From Gamarada debralockiae (Eukaryota > Ascomycota > Leotiomycetes > Helotiales > Hyphodiscaceae), in the NCBI GenBank assembly GCA_002803225.1, contig NXFV01000171.1, positions 1-51,428 on the forward strand: DNA of 51,428 nucleotides, in the 5' to 3' direction. How positions within the stretch are numbered: the first letter of the stretch is position 1; every line of letters starts with the position of its first letter. The position numbers were made by a program, and so were the translations under genes. Shown here in pieces: positions 34,701 through 45,962 of this stretch. The notes below the pieces were generated by a model. The model did not search any database, was not told where the DNA came from, and saw only the letters and a list, made by a program, of their open reading frames with translations.

Positions 34701-35856
34701 GTCTCACGCAGCCACATGCTTTCTCTTGTGACTCGCAAAATTGTGAGCCAGCCGAGCCAGGCAGGCCCCAGATGCCACGAGGTGACTTTGGGCAGCTCTT
34801 AGAAGTTTGGTAACAGGTGGATCCTGCTCGGACGACGGGCTGATTTTGATGATTGGCAGTGACAGCTTGATAGACAGATAGCGTGCTGTGAGGTTCTGTA
34901 GAGACCCTGACCAACATTCCATGTTGCTTCCAAGTGCATCGACTGGCATCGGCCGGTCCAGTTTTGCCCCAGTTTTGCCCCAGTTTTCCTTCAACACCAC
35001 CCATAGTGTCGGAGTCACTCCTTAATTGGCACAGTGGCCCGCAGGGACAGAGTTGAGAATTGAGCAGACTCATGACCTCTCCTTTCGATGAGGAAGGGAT
35101 CCTCTTCTTGATTTCTTGATTTATCTGTGAATCGAAATCCCAAAGAAACCTTTATCTTGGTCTCCTCCGTACCTTCTGTGCCGTTTGAAATCTCCAGGCA
35201 GTCTCCGAAACTCGAGTAGTCGAGTTCAGTGGAACATTAAGGTCGCTTGGATTCCCTGTCCGCATAGTGAACCCTAGCCTGGCTATCCCCGCAATCACGA
35301 AAGATTATCGAAAGACATCAGCATCTCGACTCCGTCGAACGGTGAACGCCTTCCAGACCAGAAAGAGTCTGAGCGTCCAACGATCTGAAGCAATTTTCTT
35401 CAGCTCCTTGGGGCGTCGGTAACTTCAGCCTCCTCAAATCCTGCTTTTCACTGCAACGCCACAGCCAGGCCGAGGTGTTTTGGGGGGCTTTCGATATCGA
35501 TCCATCCCAAAATCTGCACCACCCATCCAACTTTGTCAACTAATCAGCGGAGCCGAAAAAAGCTGGGGCAAGACTGCAGTTCGGTGAACGACGGTCCGGT
35601 CAATATCAGTCAGGCCCTTGCGATTGGCAACTCTCGTTCAACATCATACCCCATCCATCCCGCAGTTCCTGCACTTCTCATTCGACCTCACTCCCCATTG
35701 CTATTCAGTATTTCACAGGCACAGTCATCGGACTCGACGACCATCCGTCCTGATGCCATGCGTCCTGCGCTACGATCGACTCTAATGATGTAACAAATCT
35801 CATTTGCTGGCCAAAACCCATTGCTTTTTTTCGCATCCAGCCTGCCTTTCTCCACC
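31777..35856. other. 4-kb region without a supported gene
   Basis: ORFs of 128-194 codons exist on both strands (32827-33273 +, 33745-33359 -, 35073-34489 -) but carry no motifs and overlap open shadows. An 11-bp tandem repeat (ccagttttgcc, 2.7 copies) lies at 34958-34987, and a small palindrome GGAGGTT/AACCTCC near 34503-34518. The right end is the promoter and leader of the Zn2Cys6 gene. Confidence 0.35.
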
Positions 35857-38527
35857 ATGTCAAACCGGCCGCAGGTTGGCATAGAACGACTTCCAGCACG
35901 CCGCATGAGTAACGAGCCTCGAGAATCAATGAATTGCAAATCGTGTCGGAAGCGCAAGGTTTGTTCGACTTCTTCATGATATTTTCCGGTTCACTGACAG
36001 TTTTTCCAAGATCAAGTGCAATCGGTTGCGACCGACCTGTGAGGCTTGTCAAGTCTTCCAGTGCCCTTGTATCTATGGTGGGCCATTCCGAGTCGCCACT
36101 TCTAGAAGCACCACTAACACGCTGATAGATGCTGTACCAAAGAAACGGGGGCCCAAAACGGATGTGCTGGAAGCTTTGTTGAAGCGGGTTGATGGCTTGG
36201 AGAAAAGGTTGAAGGATGAGAAGAAATCGCATTCGCCAAATAGGGAAGTCGGATCGGTGACGGCAGAAGAAAGTGCAAACGGCGATACGAAACCAAAACG
36301 ACCTCAACTCGATACGACAAACATTGCAGACGAGTCGGCAGTGTATTCGCCAACTCCACCAAGGTTGGCAGTTTTGTTTTGGAAGAAGAAAATATACTGA
36401 CAGATCCCAGTGCACCTTCACCAGCCGTACAACCTGACGTCCTTCTCGACACCTACTTCACGCGATGTCATGGCAAAGCATACCATATTCTCGACGAGAC
36501 TACTACACGCCAACGAATTCAGCTCAATAATGTCCCTTCATATCTACTCTATGCCATATATGCGGTCAGCGCCAGGTGGGTTCTTTGGTCAAATGGAGGA
36601 AGGACAAGGGCTGATTTTTGCAGATATACGACACATCCAAATGGATACCATGCGGCAGTCAGGCTGAGCGAGGATTATGCGTTAAGAGCACGGACAGAAT
36701 TAGATATTGATGACCCAAATGTCGACACTCTCCAGTCACTTTTACTTCTTGGAGTTGCGTTCACGGCTGCTGGGAAGGGCAAGAAAGCATACATGATGCT
36801 AGGTGCGTAGATCCGTCCAAACCTAAGGATCAAATGCTGATTTTCAAACAGCCAGCGGTATCGGGATGGCAGTAGCACTCGAATTACACCGAGAACTTGA
36901 CCTCAAAACCAGGGTAACACCAGTTGAGAGGGAAATGCGACGACGGTTATTTTGGACATGTTACTTGATGGATAGATTCACGGCATGCGGCTCAAAGCGA
37001 CCTTCACTGATCGCAGATAAATCCATCGTGTTAAGACTTCCATCCTGGTCGCCAAGTCCAGCCGCATTACCAGTGGAAGGAGAGTTCTTCCAGAATGGAT
37101 CGAATCTACAGTACCATTCGGGGTCCGGGAAGAAGAGCCAAGGAAGCAGCGGAATGCTTATTGACATTGTGCGAATCCTAGGAATCACCAATCGGTATTT
37201 GGCAGCTGGGGGTGTCAAAGGAGACAGCCACTTCCCTTGGCACTCACTATCGAATCTTTCCAAGATCCGCCAAGACCTTGACATCTGGGCATCTGGAACA
37301 CAGGATGTCTTCTCGTCCGTCGACACATTATTCGGACAACCCGACAGCACCACTTTAGTGCTGAGCAAACTTATCTACCATCTAATCCATTGTTTAATTT
37401 ACAGACCGTTCCTGCCAATCGATTTGGCTGAACTCGCAGGAACTGGACAACATCAGTCATGGCAAATCGAAGCCACGAATCTCTGCTTTTTACATGCCAA
37501 CGCGATTGCTGAGTTGGTGGAACTGGGGAAGCAGTCTGCTTCGATAGAATGGCCAGCTTTTGTCGGATATTGCATCTGCACAGCAGGTACGGTCCACGTT
37601 CACGGGGCGCATTACAAGGGAGGACGGGAAGGTGAGGTTTTCTCGGCCAGCGCGGACTTTTTGTCAAGGGAAATGCAACAGTTGTCAGAATTACGATATA
37701 CTTGGTCATCAGTACAACATCAACGAGAGACGCTTCAGACGATCTACGGATGCCATTCAGAACTGGTCAAATCACTCGCAAGTAATCCAATGCGCTATTC
37801 GCCAGTATTCCACCTGGAAGATTTTTTCGACCGATACAGTGACCTCGGACAATTCTTCGACGGAGCCCACATTTCCTTTGCTGACATACTTGTCGACCCC
37901 ACCCAAGACACCTACACGGGCCACGATCTCTACGCACCCCGCAGCAATGCCTCACTCTCAAATGGTTCGATCAACGAAGGAGCGCCACCCTCAAAACGCA
38001 AATCTTCATCATCCAGCCGCAGGAAACATGACATGAAAGTCGCACACGCGAATGGTGTGAGGAAAGATAGCAACAACTCGATTATCTCGCCAAACGATTT
38101 CAATGACTCTCAGCGAATTGCTATGCAGCAACAACAACCAATGCTCGAACCTACACCTATGACTCCGTTTCCGACGAACGGGAATGGCATGCCGACACTC
38201 GCTCAAACCCCTTTCTCGCCTCCGTATGCTTTCTCCTCGCTGAATGCACCAGAGCCGTATGACCCGATGTTTGGAATGCCGAATATGAGTAACAGTATAC
38301 CTGGAAGCGTGACTGGAGGGGTGGGAGGAATGAACGGTGGATATGGTTATGGGATGGAAGGACAGCCGGTGATGACACCTGGAGGACGAAGTCAAGGCGA
38401 GAGTACGGGGACGGGCGGGGAGGAGAAAGACCCGTTTCTGAGCTTGCTTGAGCAGTTGGCTGAGAACGAACATTCGAGGGGTGGACCAAGTGAATTGGAT
38501 TTCTTCTTGAGTGGAGGAAATGGTTGA
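35857..38527 (+). CDS. Zn2Cys6 transcription factor, fungal_trans family
   Basis: Nuclear DNA-binding regulator. Six exons (35857-35958, 36011-36077, 36129-36363, 36411-36575, 36624-36802, 36852-38527) are in phase and give 807 residues; introns are 47-52 nt. Splicing intron 1 completes the binuclear cluster: Cys27, 30, 37, 44, 47 and 52 or 54 in [23 protein letters not shown] linker KKRGPK and a short coiled coil ([21 protein letters not shown]) follow. The middle homology region covers [17 protein letters not shown] through [19 protein letters not shown] to the [18 protein letters not shown] block. The Gly/Met/Pro-rich tail looks like an activation domain. Intron 5 (36576-36623, 48 nt) has no stop and keeps frame, so retention would insert 16 residues. 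The target pathway is unknown. Confidence 0.9.
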
Positions 38528-39638
38528 GACGCGCGAGAAAGACCCGACGAAGTTAATACGAATTTAGGGCCATTTGCGCATCTACGATTTCGATTCATCT
38601 ACTTTACAACATAAAGGAAGGGGGATTGTTCGATCTGATAAAAGGGAGCATGTTTGCAAGCGAGCGCACGATATATAGGACACTGAAAGGACAAATGGCT
38701 TGGAGTTCAGGTCACGAATTCTATGACGGATCATCATTAGCAGGCAAGCCGTCAGGCAAGCTTGGAGTTCAGGAGGCTTATTAGTTCGAACTGTATATAA
38801 TGTATTTATTCACGACAGAGAAGTCATTTTGGACTGTCTACAAATCCAATTCAGAAAACCCTTCAGTTCAGCCTCATTCAAAACTCATCTATAGAGTAAG
38901 TTTCTAACTTCGAACTAGTTCCCAACCGATCTTGGTCTGAGCAGGGGCAGGTACAGAGGTACCTCATCCCACCGGGTATCTAATCACCCCCCCGGATTCA
39001 CAATCTCCTGGTTCTCCTCCCCCATTTCCCTCCCACAACGCCACAATCACCTTAAAAAGATCCTTTAATCCGACCAAAACGAACTAAATCCCTCATTCCT
39101 CCCTTTTCATAGATATCTTTGCACATCCCCCACATGAACCGTAAGACTATTGACAAAATTCTAGTCAGAGGGTCGGAGATTCCTCCTACGTCGGCGCTTT
39201 TTCGGCCCGATAATTCTCCTCCAATCGCGACTCTGCACCCCCATCCTCTCATCAATCACGACACCATTTTGACCACTGCAATCGAATGCCCATGGAAGGA
39301 TTCTGCGGGGATTTTGCGGGGTGAGAGAACGCCACCGTTACATTGCCGCTGGAAATGGGGACAGGTAACTTTTGAGATCTGAAACCTTTCTATCCTTGGC
39401 ATTATTGCATATGCATGAAGTTATGTGGGGAGATTATGATCGGATGGGTGTGCAGACGGAGACGACGGAAGGTCGTGTGGCTGAATAAACTGAAGAGGCA
39501 GGCTGGGCTGGTTGATGAGGGGTTATAAGTGCTCCGACGGGTGTTTAAATCGGCTTTTAGAATCAACGTGAGCCAGAAGATTGGCTAGAATTAGCTTGGA
39601 GATTGTTATTTTGATACCAAGGGTACAGGGACCTGGAG
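38528..39638. other. Intergenic, nothing recognised
   Basis: 3' flank of the transcription factor. Short ORFs around 39052-39382 on both strands lack motifs. Confidence 0.35.
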
Positions 39639-39942
39639 TAGGGGTGAGCAATTATATATAATCCCGACCCAAATATATATAATCATATAATCTGATAAAA
39701 AGCTGATTATAAATTAAATTATAGCGCTAACCAAATAAGGAAAGGGTTACCTAAGGGGTATAAAGTTATGCTTTTATACTCAATTTACTTTTCATTTATC
39801 CCTCTCTAGGCTACTTTTTATGCATAATTATGCTAATATTAAGTACAACTTTTATGCAATATATAATGGCGACCTGACTATAATATAATGCTCAAAGCAA
39901 GTTCAATTATATAATTATATAATGCTAAATCGCCCAGCCCTA
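39639..39942. mobile_element. hAT-type MITE, about 304 bp
   Basis: An AT-rich non-coding element bounded by imperfect terminal inverted repeats: TAGGGGTGAGCAATT at the left, and at the right the reverse complement of TAGGGCTGGGCGATT. This TAGGG-TGGGC form is typical of hAT elements. The flanks read acctggag and acctgagt, an 8-bp target-site duplication if one base has been gained. No transposase inside; it would need hAT transposase supplied from elsewhere. Confidence 0.65.
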
Positions 39943-40153
39943 ACCTGAGTCGTATATTTGGGTAAATATTGGGTAAAGACTCGGGCTGTTTTTGAAGGCA
40001 GATGGTCCCGCTCACGTGGTTATTTCCCCTCAGTGACTACGCGAATCGTACCTGCGGCCCTACACCTCCGGGAAGCATGTGCGTCATCGGTTCCTGATTG
40101 AAATCAAAACCCTCTCGGGAAGTTCCTTAAGTTAAAGTTTGAGGTTGAGAGCG

Positions 40154-40257
40154 ATCCGAGTACGAAGTAACATTCGTATGGCTTGGTTCATCTATCGTGA
40201 TTTAATCCGAGTACGAAGTAACATTCGTATGGCTTGGTTCATCTATCGTGATTTAAT
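40154..40257. repeat. Perfect 51-bp tandem duplication
   Basis: Copies 40156-40206 and 40207-40257 are identical (start ccgagtacgaagtaacattc). Each contains a small hairpin TACGAA/TTCGTA with a 6-nt loop. Identity implies a recent duplication. Non-coding context. Confidence 0.9.
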
Positions 40258-40491
40258 CATTACGATTTTCTCGGCTTTCTCTACAGCACTTGAATAAAGA
40301 TAGGCCGCGGGATGTTAGTGGGATATATTCAATTCAATACCTTGATTCGTAACAGATATTGCTCTAAATACAACAGAAAGAGGTATGGACAAAGGACCCC
40401 GACTAGCTACCCTCTTTCTTTCCATTACCCGAAAAGGAGATATCACAGGGACACTATCACTCTAATTCAGACATCATGAATACCCATCATT

Positions 40492-41459
40492 TTGCTAATC
40501 GTCCAGTTCCTCCATTTTAGTCTTCATATCATCGAAGGGAACAGGCTCCAATACCTCCAAAGCCTGTGTCGTATGTTCATCCTCCGGGCCTATCCAAGCA
40601 AATATCGTTTTTTGCAGAGCAGTAAATATCGCCCATGAGTTGGACCTGGGAGCCCCGCTCTTCATACGTTCTTGATTGATACAGATTGCGCCGATCCAGA
40701 TCTAGTCTTCTCCATGGCCTGGACGGCGAGGCGGAGTTTTGAGGTCATGAGATTCTTCTGGTAGGCAATGATTTTGGAGGTACGCGCTCATTTCTGCCTC
40801 GAGTGAGATTTCGCCGGGATGTTCCTCACCGTGTTTCCAGGATTCGACATTAGGAGAGCTGTGTTGCTTCACAGGAACAAGTCCTGAGTCCTCGGTTCGT
40901 ACTTTGCGGGTATTGCTTGAGCTTCAACGAGAAGCTTGATAACCGCAGGGTGCTGGTTCCGAATAGCATAATACAATGGAGTCCTTCCACGATTGTCTAG
41001 ACTCCGAACGTTCGCTCCTTTGGCAAGGAGATGGCTGACCCTCTCAGCGTCTCCGTCTTTCGCGGCATCGTGCAATGGTGTCCTGTTGAATTCGGAGCCT
41101 CGGTCCTCGATTTCGGCTATGTTCCACTTGGGAATACGTTGGAGTGCGTTGTAGAGATTTTATGGTACGACGAAGAGGTTTCCGTTTAGTTAATGGGCCA
41201 TTTGATCGCTGGATCGTTCTTTGATTCCCCGGAGGAGCCGCTGGGATGGGACTACCCCAAGTGTAGGAAAGGCAACTGTAGAAGGACAGGTCGTTTAGAT
41301 TCACATTCTGGAGTGTGTATTCTATTAGATCGTTCGCGTTTTGTCCGTGGACTTTCAGAAGGCGGATTGATCGTGGTGTTGACAGAGAAGAGTAGGAGTA
41401 GACTTCGGTGGACAAGTCTTGTGCGTGGGAAAATGGAACGGACTCTTGCAATTCAATAG
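40492..41459 (-). pseudogene. HET gene with ankyrin repeats inside HET, decayed
   Basis: Minus strand. The upstream part gives SLSTPRSIRLLKVHG, then FYSCLSYTWGSPIP (first half of HET). After a frame change comes NLYNALQRIPKWNIAEIEDRG, then an ankyrin pair: RTPLHDAAKDGDAERVSHLL and RGRTPLYYAIRNQHPAVIKLL. After further breaks comes the second HET half: EKTR, WIGAICINQERM, SQVQLMGDIY and FAWIGPEDEHTTQALEVLE. Frames change at least four times with several stops, so this is a pseudogene truncated after the HET core. The order HET-a, ankyrin, HET-b appears to be an insertion of repeats between the two conserved HET blocks. Confidence 0.7.
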
Positions 41460-43271
41460 ACTCCTTTAATTGATCACAAGGAGGGCCTTCTGGACCAGGA
41501 ACAATACTTCCAACCTTCGCTTGCTCTTCGCTGGCTCTTCTTAAGAGAACCTCTCCATCACTTGGCTGGCTTGTACATCCATCACAAACTTTGTGAATAG
41601 TGTAGCATCAACTACCTTCGCCAAGACCAACGCAACAAATACTAAAGTCAAATAAATTCAACTGAATGGTGATACATTAAGTAGGTGCGACTTCATAACA
41701 GCTTTGCGCATCACGGCCGTGCAGGATGCGGCTTGCACGACTGTCGATCAATCCAAGGCTGAACTGAGCTGACGACGAGAACTTCGCTTCAATTCAGATA
41801 CTTGGTTTCCCCCAAGGGAACAGACTATTAAGAAATCGATTTCGTGGGTGTGAGCTACGAGACGCAAACAACGATGCTGCCGAGTAGTCAACCACATTCG
41901 TTCATTCAAGCTCAGCCTCGTAGCGACATACCCTCACAAACTTCCGAGTGAACGCAGAAAGAGAACACAAAGAACTGAAAGTCTTGCACTTTTGGGTATC
42001 CGAAAGGTAACCTCACAGAGTTACACTAGAGCAGGTTTGGACTTGAGAATTGCATAGGATGACTTGGGTTCTGCGGTTCAGGTTGGCGAGGCTGTTCATG
42101 ACAGCCCTGCAATTCCGAAAATTTGTCCTGCATCTTGGCTTGACTTTGTACGACGTCAACAAAATTCAACGACTCCGCAATTCCCCACTCTTATGCCTAC
42201 TTCTCAGCGCAACGATCGAATAACTCCGGAATATACTCTACCGCGACAACCTCCGGCCCCAGAAAAAGGAATGGAGTCACGTGTAAACCCACAATCCCGC
42301 TGGCTGAATTTCTCGGGCCGACTTTCGATCAGGCATCAATTAGATGCCCTGAGCGCTGGGCCCTGTCCCTGTATCCCTCGTATGCGGGGTACAACGCCAC
42401 CGGACCACGAGATTGGCCACAGGGCGTTGAAGAGCGATCCACGATCGTGGGAATTGTTTGCTGCATCTCAACCATCTTTATATCGAACAAGCTCTTTCCA
42501 CTCAAACTGAGTTCGTTGTGAGATGACAGAACACGGAAGGCGAATCGCTTGGCTCGGCAGCGCAAAAACGCTTCTGTTCAGAGCTTAGACTGCAAAACGC
42601 CTGATCTCTAGCTGTGCTCGTTATTCAAAAGCAGCGAGCAAGTTTTAGCAGTAAGGGTTGCCGGCCGTGACCCAGGCTCACGTGAACTTAGTGTCGTCCA
42701 CTTTGGTGCAAATTTTCTTTTTTCCTGTATTCAGACCGACTCCTCCGAAGGGGCTTTGGCCAGGGTCCCCCGCAACCTCGCTTCCAGTCTCAGAAACCGA
42801 CTGGTTCCGACTACACACTTTAGCAAGCAACTCTAACTGTTGGGGATTGGTGGCTGGCCGCCTTTTGTAACGATTCAGCGAATGGCAGACCATCTGTGCC
42901 CTCGGAATCTGGGAGGGGGTCCGCGGTCGGGTATGTTGGAGTGTGGTGCATTTTGTCATAGCGCAGACGAGAATTCGAGGGAAAGGCTTGCGTCGTGCAG
43001 ACCTATCTTTCTGACTGTCAGCTTCAACTGCCTCGACTTGCGAATGGGTTTTGGAATTGCTTGAAGAGGGAGGGTTACACGCTGCTTCGATTCAGGTATA
43101 ATTTACCACACAAGACACACGATCTCATATTCTTTGACGTCGGTCAATTCGAAGAGGAGGCGACCGAGAAAGAACATCGTCAACACCGATGGAAGGTTGG
43201 AATCGCCGTCAATCATGACTTGATAAACAATACAACATATCAATTGGGGAATACGAGAGAAGAGCTTTCCA
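41460..43271. other. Intergenic, no supported gene
   Basis: A 148-codon plus ORF (42064) lacks an ATG in context and any motif. The final 250 bases are the likely promoter and leader of the rhodopsin-MFS gene. Confidence 0.35.
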
Positions 43272-45962
43272 ATGTCCTCCATCAGCGGGTACCATTCTCG
43301 CGGTAAAGCCGTCTTTATCGTCACAACCACCACCTTCATACTAGCCAGTATCTTCGTCGCTGCCAGGCTAGTCAGTCGATTTGGGATATTAAAGCATCGG
43401 ACAGCCGATGATTGGTGTATCATTCTATCTTGGGTGAGTTGTGTGCAGAGAAAAGTTGGGATTAGGTTGCGGAGAAGAATTGCGCTAATGTGGATACAGT
43501 GCATTGCGTTCGGACTTTCATTCTCGATCGATTATGGAACGAGCAAAGGATTAGGGAGGCACGATGCCGATATTCCAGATTCATGGCTCACAGGCCTTCA
43601 CCAGACCGAATATGCGTTCACCATTCTCTACAATCCGGCGTTGATGGCCACGAAGACATCCATCCTAATCTTCTACCTTCGAATGGCGAGGAATACACAG
43701 AAGCTCCTTCGAATCGCGTCCTACGTTACACTTGCAATTGTTAATATCGCGGGGGTAGTCCTCACATTCCTCAATGCCTTCCAATGCGATCCTCCAAAGG
43801 CCGCATACACACTGAACACTTCTGGGAGATGCTTTTCAATCGTCACGCTATATCTCTGTTCAGCGCCAGTCAACATCATCACCGACCTTGCCATCCTTGT
43901 TCTTCCGATCCCCGTCCTCACGGGAATGCGATTACCGCAAAGACAAAAGACAGTTCTCGTCCTAGCATTCGCCCTCGGTATCTTCGTCACTGTTGTTGAT
44001 GTCATCCGGATCTACTATTTACAACAGGCTGCCGACTCCCAGAGTTTCGACCAAGCACGACTAGGTACTGGATTCAATTTCTCATGGAACGCTAGCACGG
44101 CATTGATGTGGAGCGCTGTTGAGGTAAATGTTGGTATCATTTGCGCTTGTATCCCAACTTTGAAGCCACTCATCAAGCGAATCCTTCCTTCTATGATCAC
44201 CGACCGATCCCGAAGTGGAACAGACAAGACCGTGTCATCCGATTCTCAAGTCGCACCTGATGTTCCGGCCGAGCCTGCTCACCGACTGTCATCGATCACG
44301 GATCCTGTTCCTGGCATTCGGCCTTTGCCCCCACCTCAGCTTGGAGGAAACCAGGAAGAGGAGATGGGTATGATGGATTTCCTCACAACTCCAGGGATGG
44401 AATTCGGACGAACGCAAACACAACACACCTACGCAACAGACAACACAGTTTACTTCGGCTTTATCGACATGAGACGGCCGAAAAGCATGCTCAAAACGAA
44501 AGGAGCCGAAGCTTTCAAATATTGCACCGCAGTCACAATCCTCTTCTTCCTTTGGGGTTTCTCCTACGGTCTCCTCAATACACTCAACAACGAAATCTCA
44601 AAAGTAGCTAGACAAAGCGTTAGCCAAACGCTTGGTCTCACCACCGCTTACTTCGGAACATATTTCTTTGGATCCCTGACAGTGGGCCAATGGACCCTTC
44701 GACACGGTGGTTTCAAAGCAACATTCATCACCGGTCTTTGCATCTATGGAACCGGCACTTTGATGTTCTGGCCATCTGCAGTATTAACCTCTTTTCCTGG
44801 ATTTATAATCTCTACTTTCGTTGTCGGCTTTGGACTCTCCGTTCTCGAAACAGCAGCAAACCCATTTCTCGCTCTTTGTGGCCCCTCCCAATACGCCGAA
44901 TACCGCCTACTCCTGGCTCAAGGTGTCCAAGCCGTCGGTAGCATTCTCTCCCAGCTCCTCGCCCAGAAAGCATTGTTTTCCAGTTTCGTCAGCGACCTCT
45001 CTCTCATCGACGTGCAATGGACCTACCTAGCCGTCGCACTGTTCACTGTCATCCTAGCCCTCTTCTTCTACTACATGCCCCTACCCGAAGCGACCGACAG
45101 CGATCTCCAAATCCAAGCCGACGACCTAGGAATCTATGAATCTACCACAATCTTCACACCCCGCCTCCCGCTCATCTACGTCACTCTTGGCCTCGCCGTC
45201 TTCGCGCAATTCGTCTACACCGCAGCCCAAGAAAGTATGTCCGTCTGGTTCGGTGGCCTACTTACCATGCTATCTACACCAAACAATTCCACCACCTTGG
45301 CCATGTCAATCGACGACTATACACTCGTCGCACAAACTACCTTCGCGGTTGGACGCTTCCTCTTTGCATTCCTCTGTCTCATCATCCCTCCCCGCATTCT
45401 ACTACTATTCATCTTCGTCGGCGGCATCGTTTTCTCAGCCCTCACTATGTCCCTCAATCTCACCGCAAACGGTATCGCTGCCCCAGCCCTAGTATTCTTC
45501 TTCTTCGAAGGTCCCGTCTGGCCAATCGTCTACGCCATCGGACTCCGCGGCATGGGACGACATACTAAGATGGCTGCTGCGTTCATCACGGCTGCTGCCT
45601 CTGGAGGCGGTATCTTCCAGTTCGTGATGTATGCTGTGCAACAGGTCTCTCACAAGACTATTCAGTACAGCTTTTGCGTTATTGTTGCGCTATTTGCTTT
45701 CGGTGCTATATTCCCTGTTTATTTGAACTTGGTGCCAGGCGCGAGGCATCAAGTCGATCCTGCGAAACCTTTGGGGCTCGATGAGGGGGAGTTGAGACAT
45801 GCGAGAAGCGAGAAGGAGGAGCCTAGTACGCCGATTCGGAGATTGAGTCGTCGATTCTCGGTGATCGTTAGTAAGATTGGGGGGAAGGGAAATAGAGAGA
45901 GTCAAGAGTTGCCTGTTGTGGAGCATAGAGAAAGTAGGCGGAATGGAAGTTGGGGAAGTTGA
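43272..45962 (+). CDS. Fungal rhodopsin-domain / MFS sugar permease fusion
   Basis: Two exons, 43272-43433 and 43500-45962, encode 874 residues. The 66-nt intron (GTGAGT..ATACAG) is a multiple of three without stops, so retention would insert 22 residues. Residues 1-310 form a PTH11-type seven-helix rhodopsin domain (AARLVSRFGILKHRTADDWCIILSW near the start; FQCDPP, CFSIVTLYLCSAPVNIITDLAILVLPIPVL). A polar linker of about 65 residues (SDSQVAPDVPAEPAHR...) leads directly to a 12-helix FucP/FHS-type MFS permease (from about 378): FLWGFSYGLLNTLN, GFGLSVLETAANPFLALCG, a central cytosolic loop, and FFFEGPVWPIVYAIGLRGMG. The tail is basic and Ser-rich. There is no stop, intron or second promoter between the halves. 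A sensor-transporter role is inference. Confidence 0.85.
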   Translation: MSSISGYHSRGKAVFIVTTTTFILASIFVAARLVSRFGILKHRTADDWCIILSWVSCVQRKVGIRLRRRIALMWIQCIAFGLSFSIDYGTSKGLGRHDADIPDSWLTGLHQTEYAFTILYNPALMATKTSILIFYLRMARNTQKLLRIASYVTLAIVNIAGVVLTFLNAFQCDPPKAAYTLNTSGRCFSIVTLYLCSAPVNIITDLAILVLPIPVLTGMRLPQRQKTVLVLAFALGIFVTVVDVIRIYYLQQAADSQSFDQARLGTGFNFSWNASTALMWSAVEVNVGIICACIPTLKPLIKRILPSMITDRSRSGTDKTVSSDSQVAPDVPAEPAHRLSSITDPVPGIRPLPPPQLGGNQEEEMGMMDFLTTPGMEFGRTQTQHTYATDNTVYFGFIDMRRPKSMLKTKGAEAFKYCTAVTILFFLWGFSYGLLNTLNNEISKVARQSVSQTLGLTTAYFGTYFFGSLTVGQWTLRHGGFKATFITGLCIYGTGTLMFWPSAVLTSFPGFIISTFVVGFGLSVLETAANPFLALCGPSQYAEYRLLLAQGVQAVGSILSQLLAQKALFSSFVSDLSLIDVQWTYLAVALFTVILALFFYYMPLPEATDSDLQIQADDLGIYESTTIFTPRLPLIYVTLGLAVFAQFVYTAAQESMSVWFGGLLTMLSTPNNSTTLAMSIDDYTLVAQTTFAVGRFLFAFLCLIIPPRILLLFIFVGGIVFSALTMSLNLTANGIAAPALVFFFFEGPVWPIVYAIGLRGMGRHTKMAAAFITAAASGGGIFQFVMYAVQQVSHKTIQYSFCVIVALFAFGAIFPVYLNLVPGARHQVDPAKPLGLDEGELRHARSEKEEPSTPIRRLSRRFSVIVSKIGGKGNRESQELPVVEHRESRRNGSWGS

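Noticed and set aside
34489..35073. 194-codon minus ORF upstream of the Zn2Cys6 gene
   Set aside because: No motif, odd Cys/Gln/Gly composition, and overlapping open frames on both strands in a likely promoter region.
36341..36410. Apparent frameshift in the Zn2Cys6 gene after YSPTPP
   Set aside because: A 47-nt intron (36364-36410) with a TACTGAC branch site and CCCAG end restores the frame exactly, so the gene is intact.
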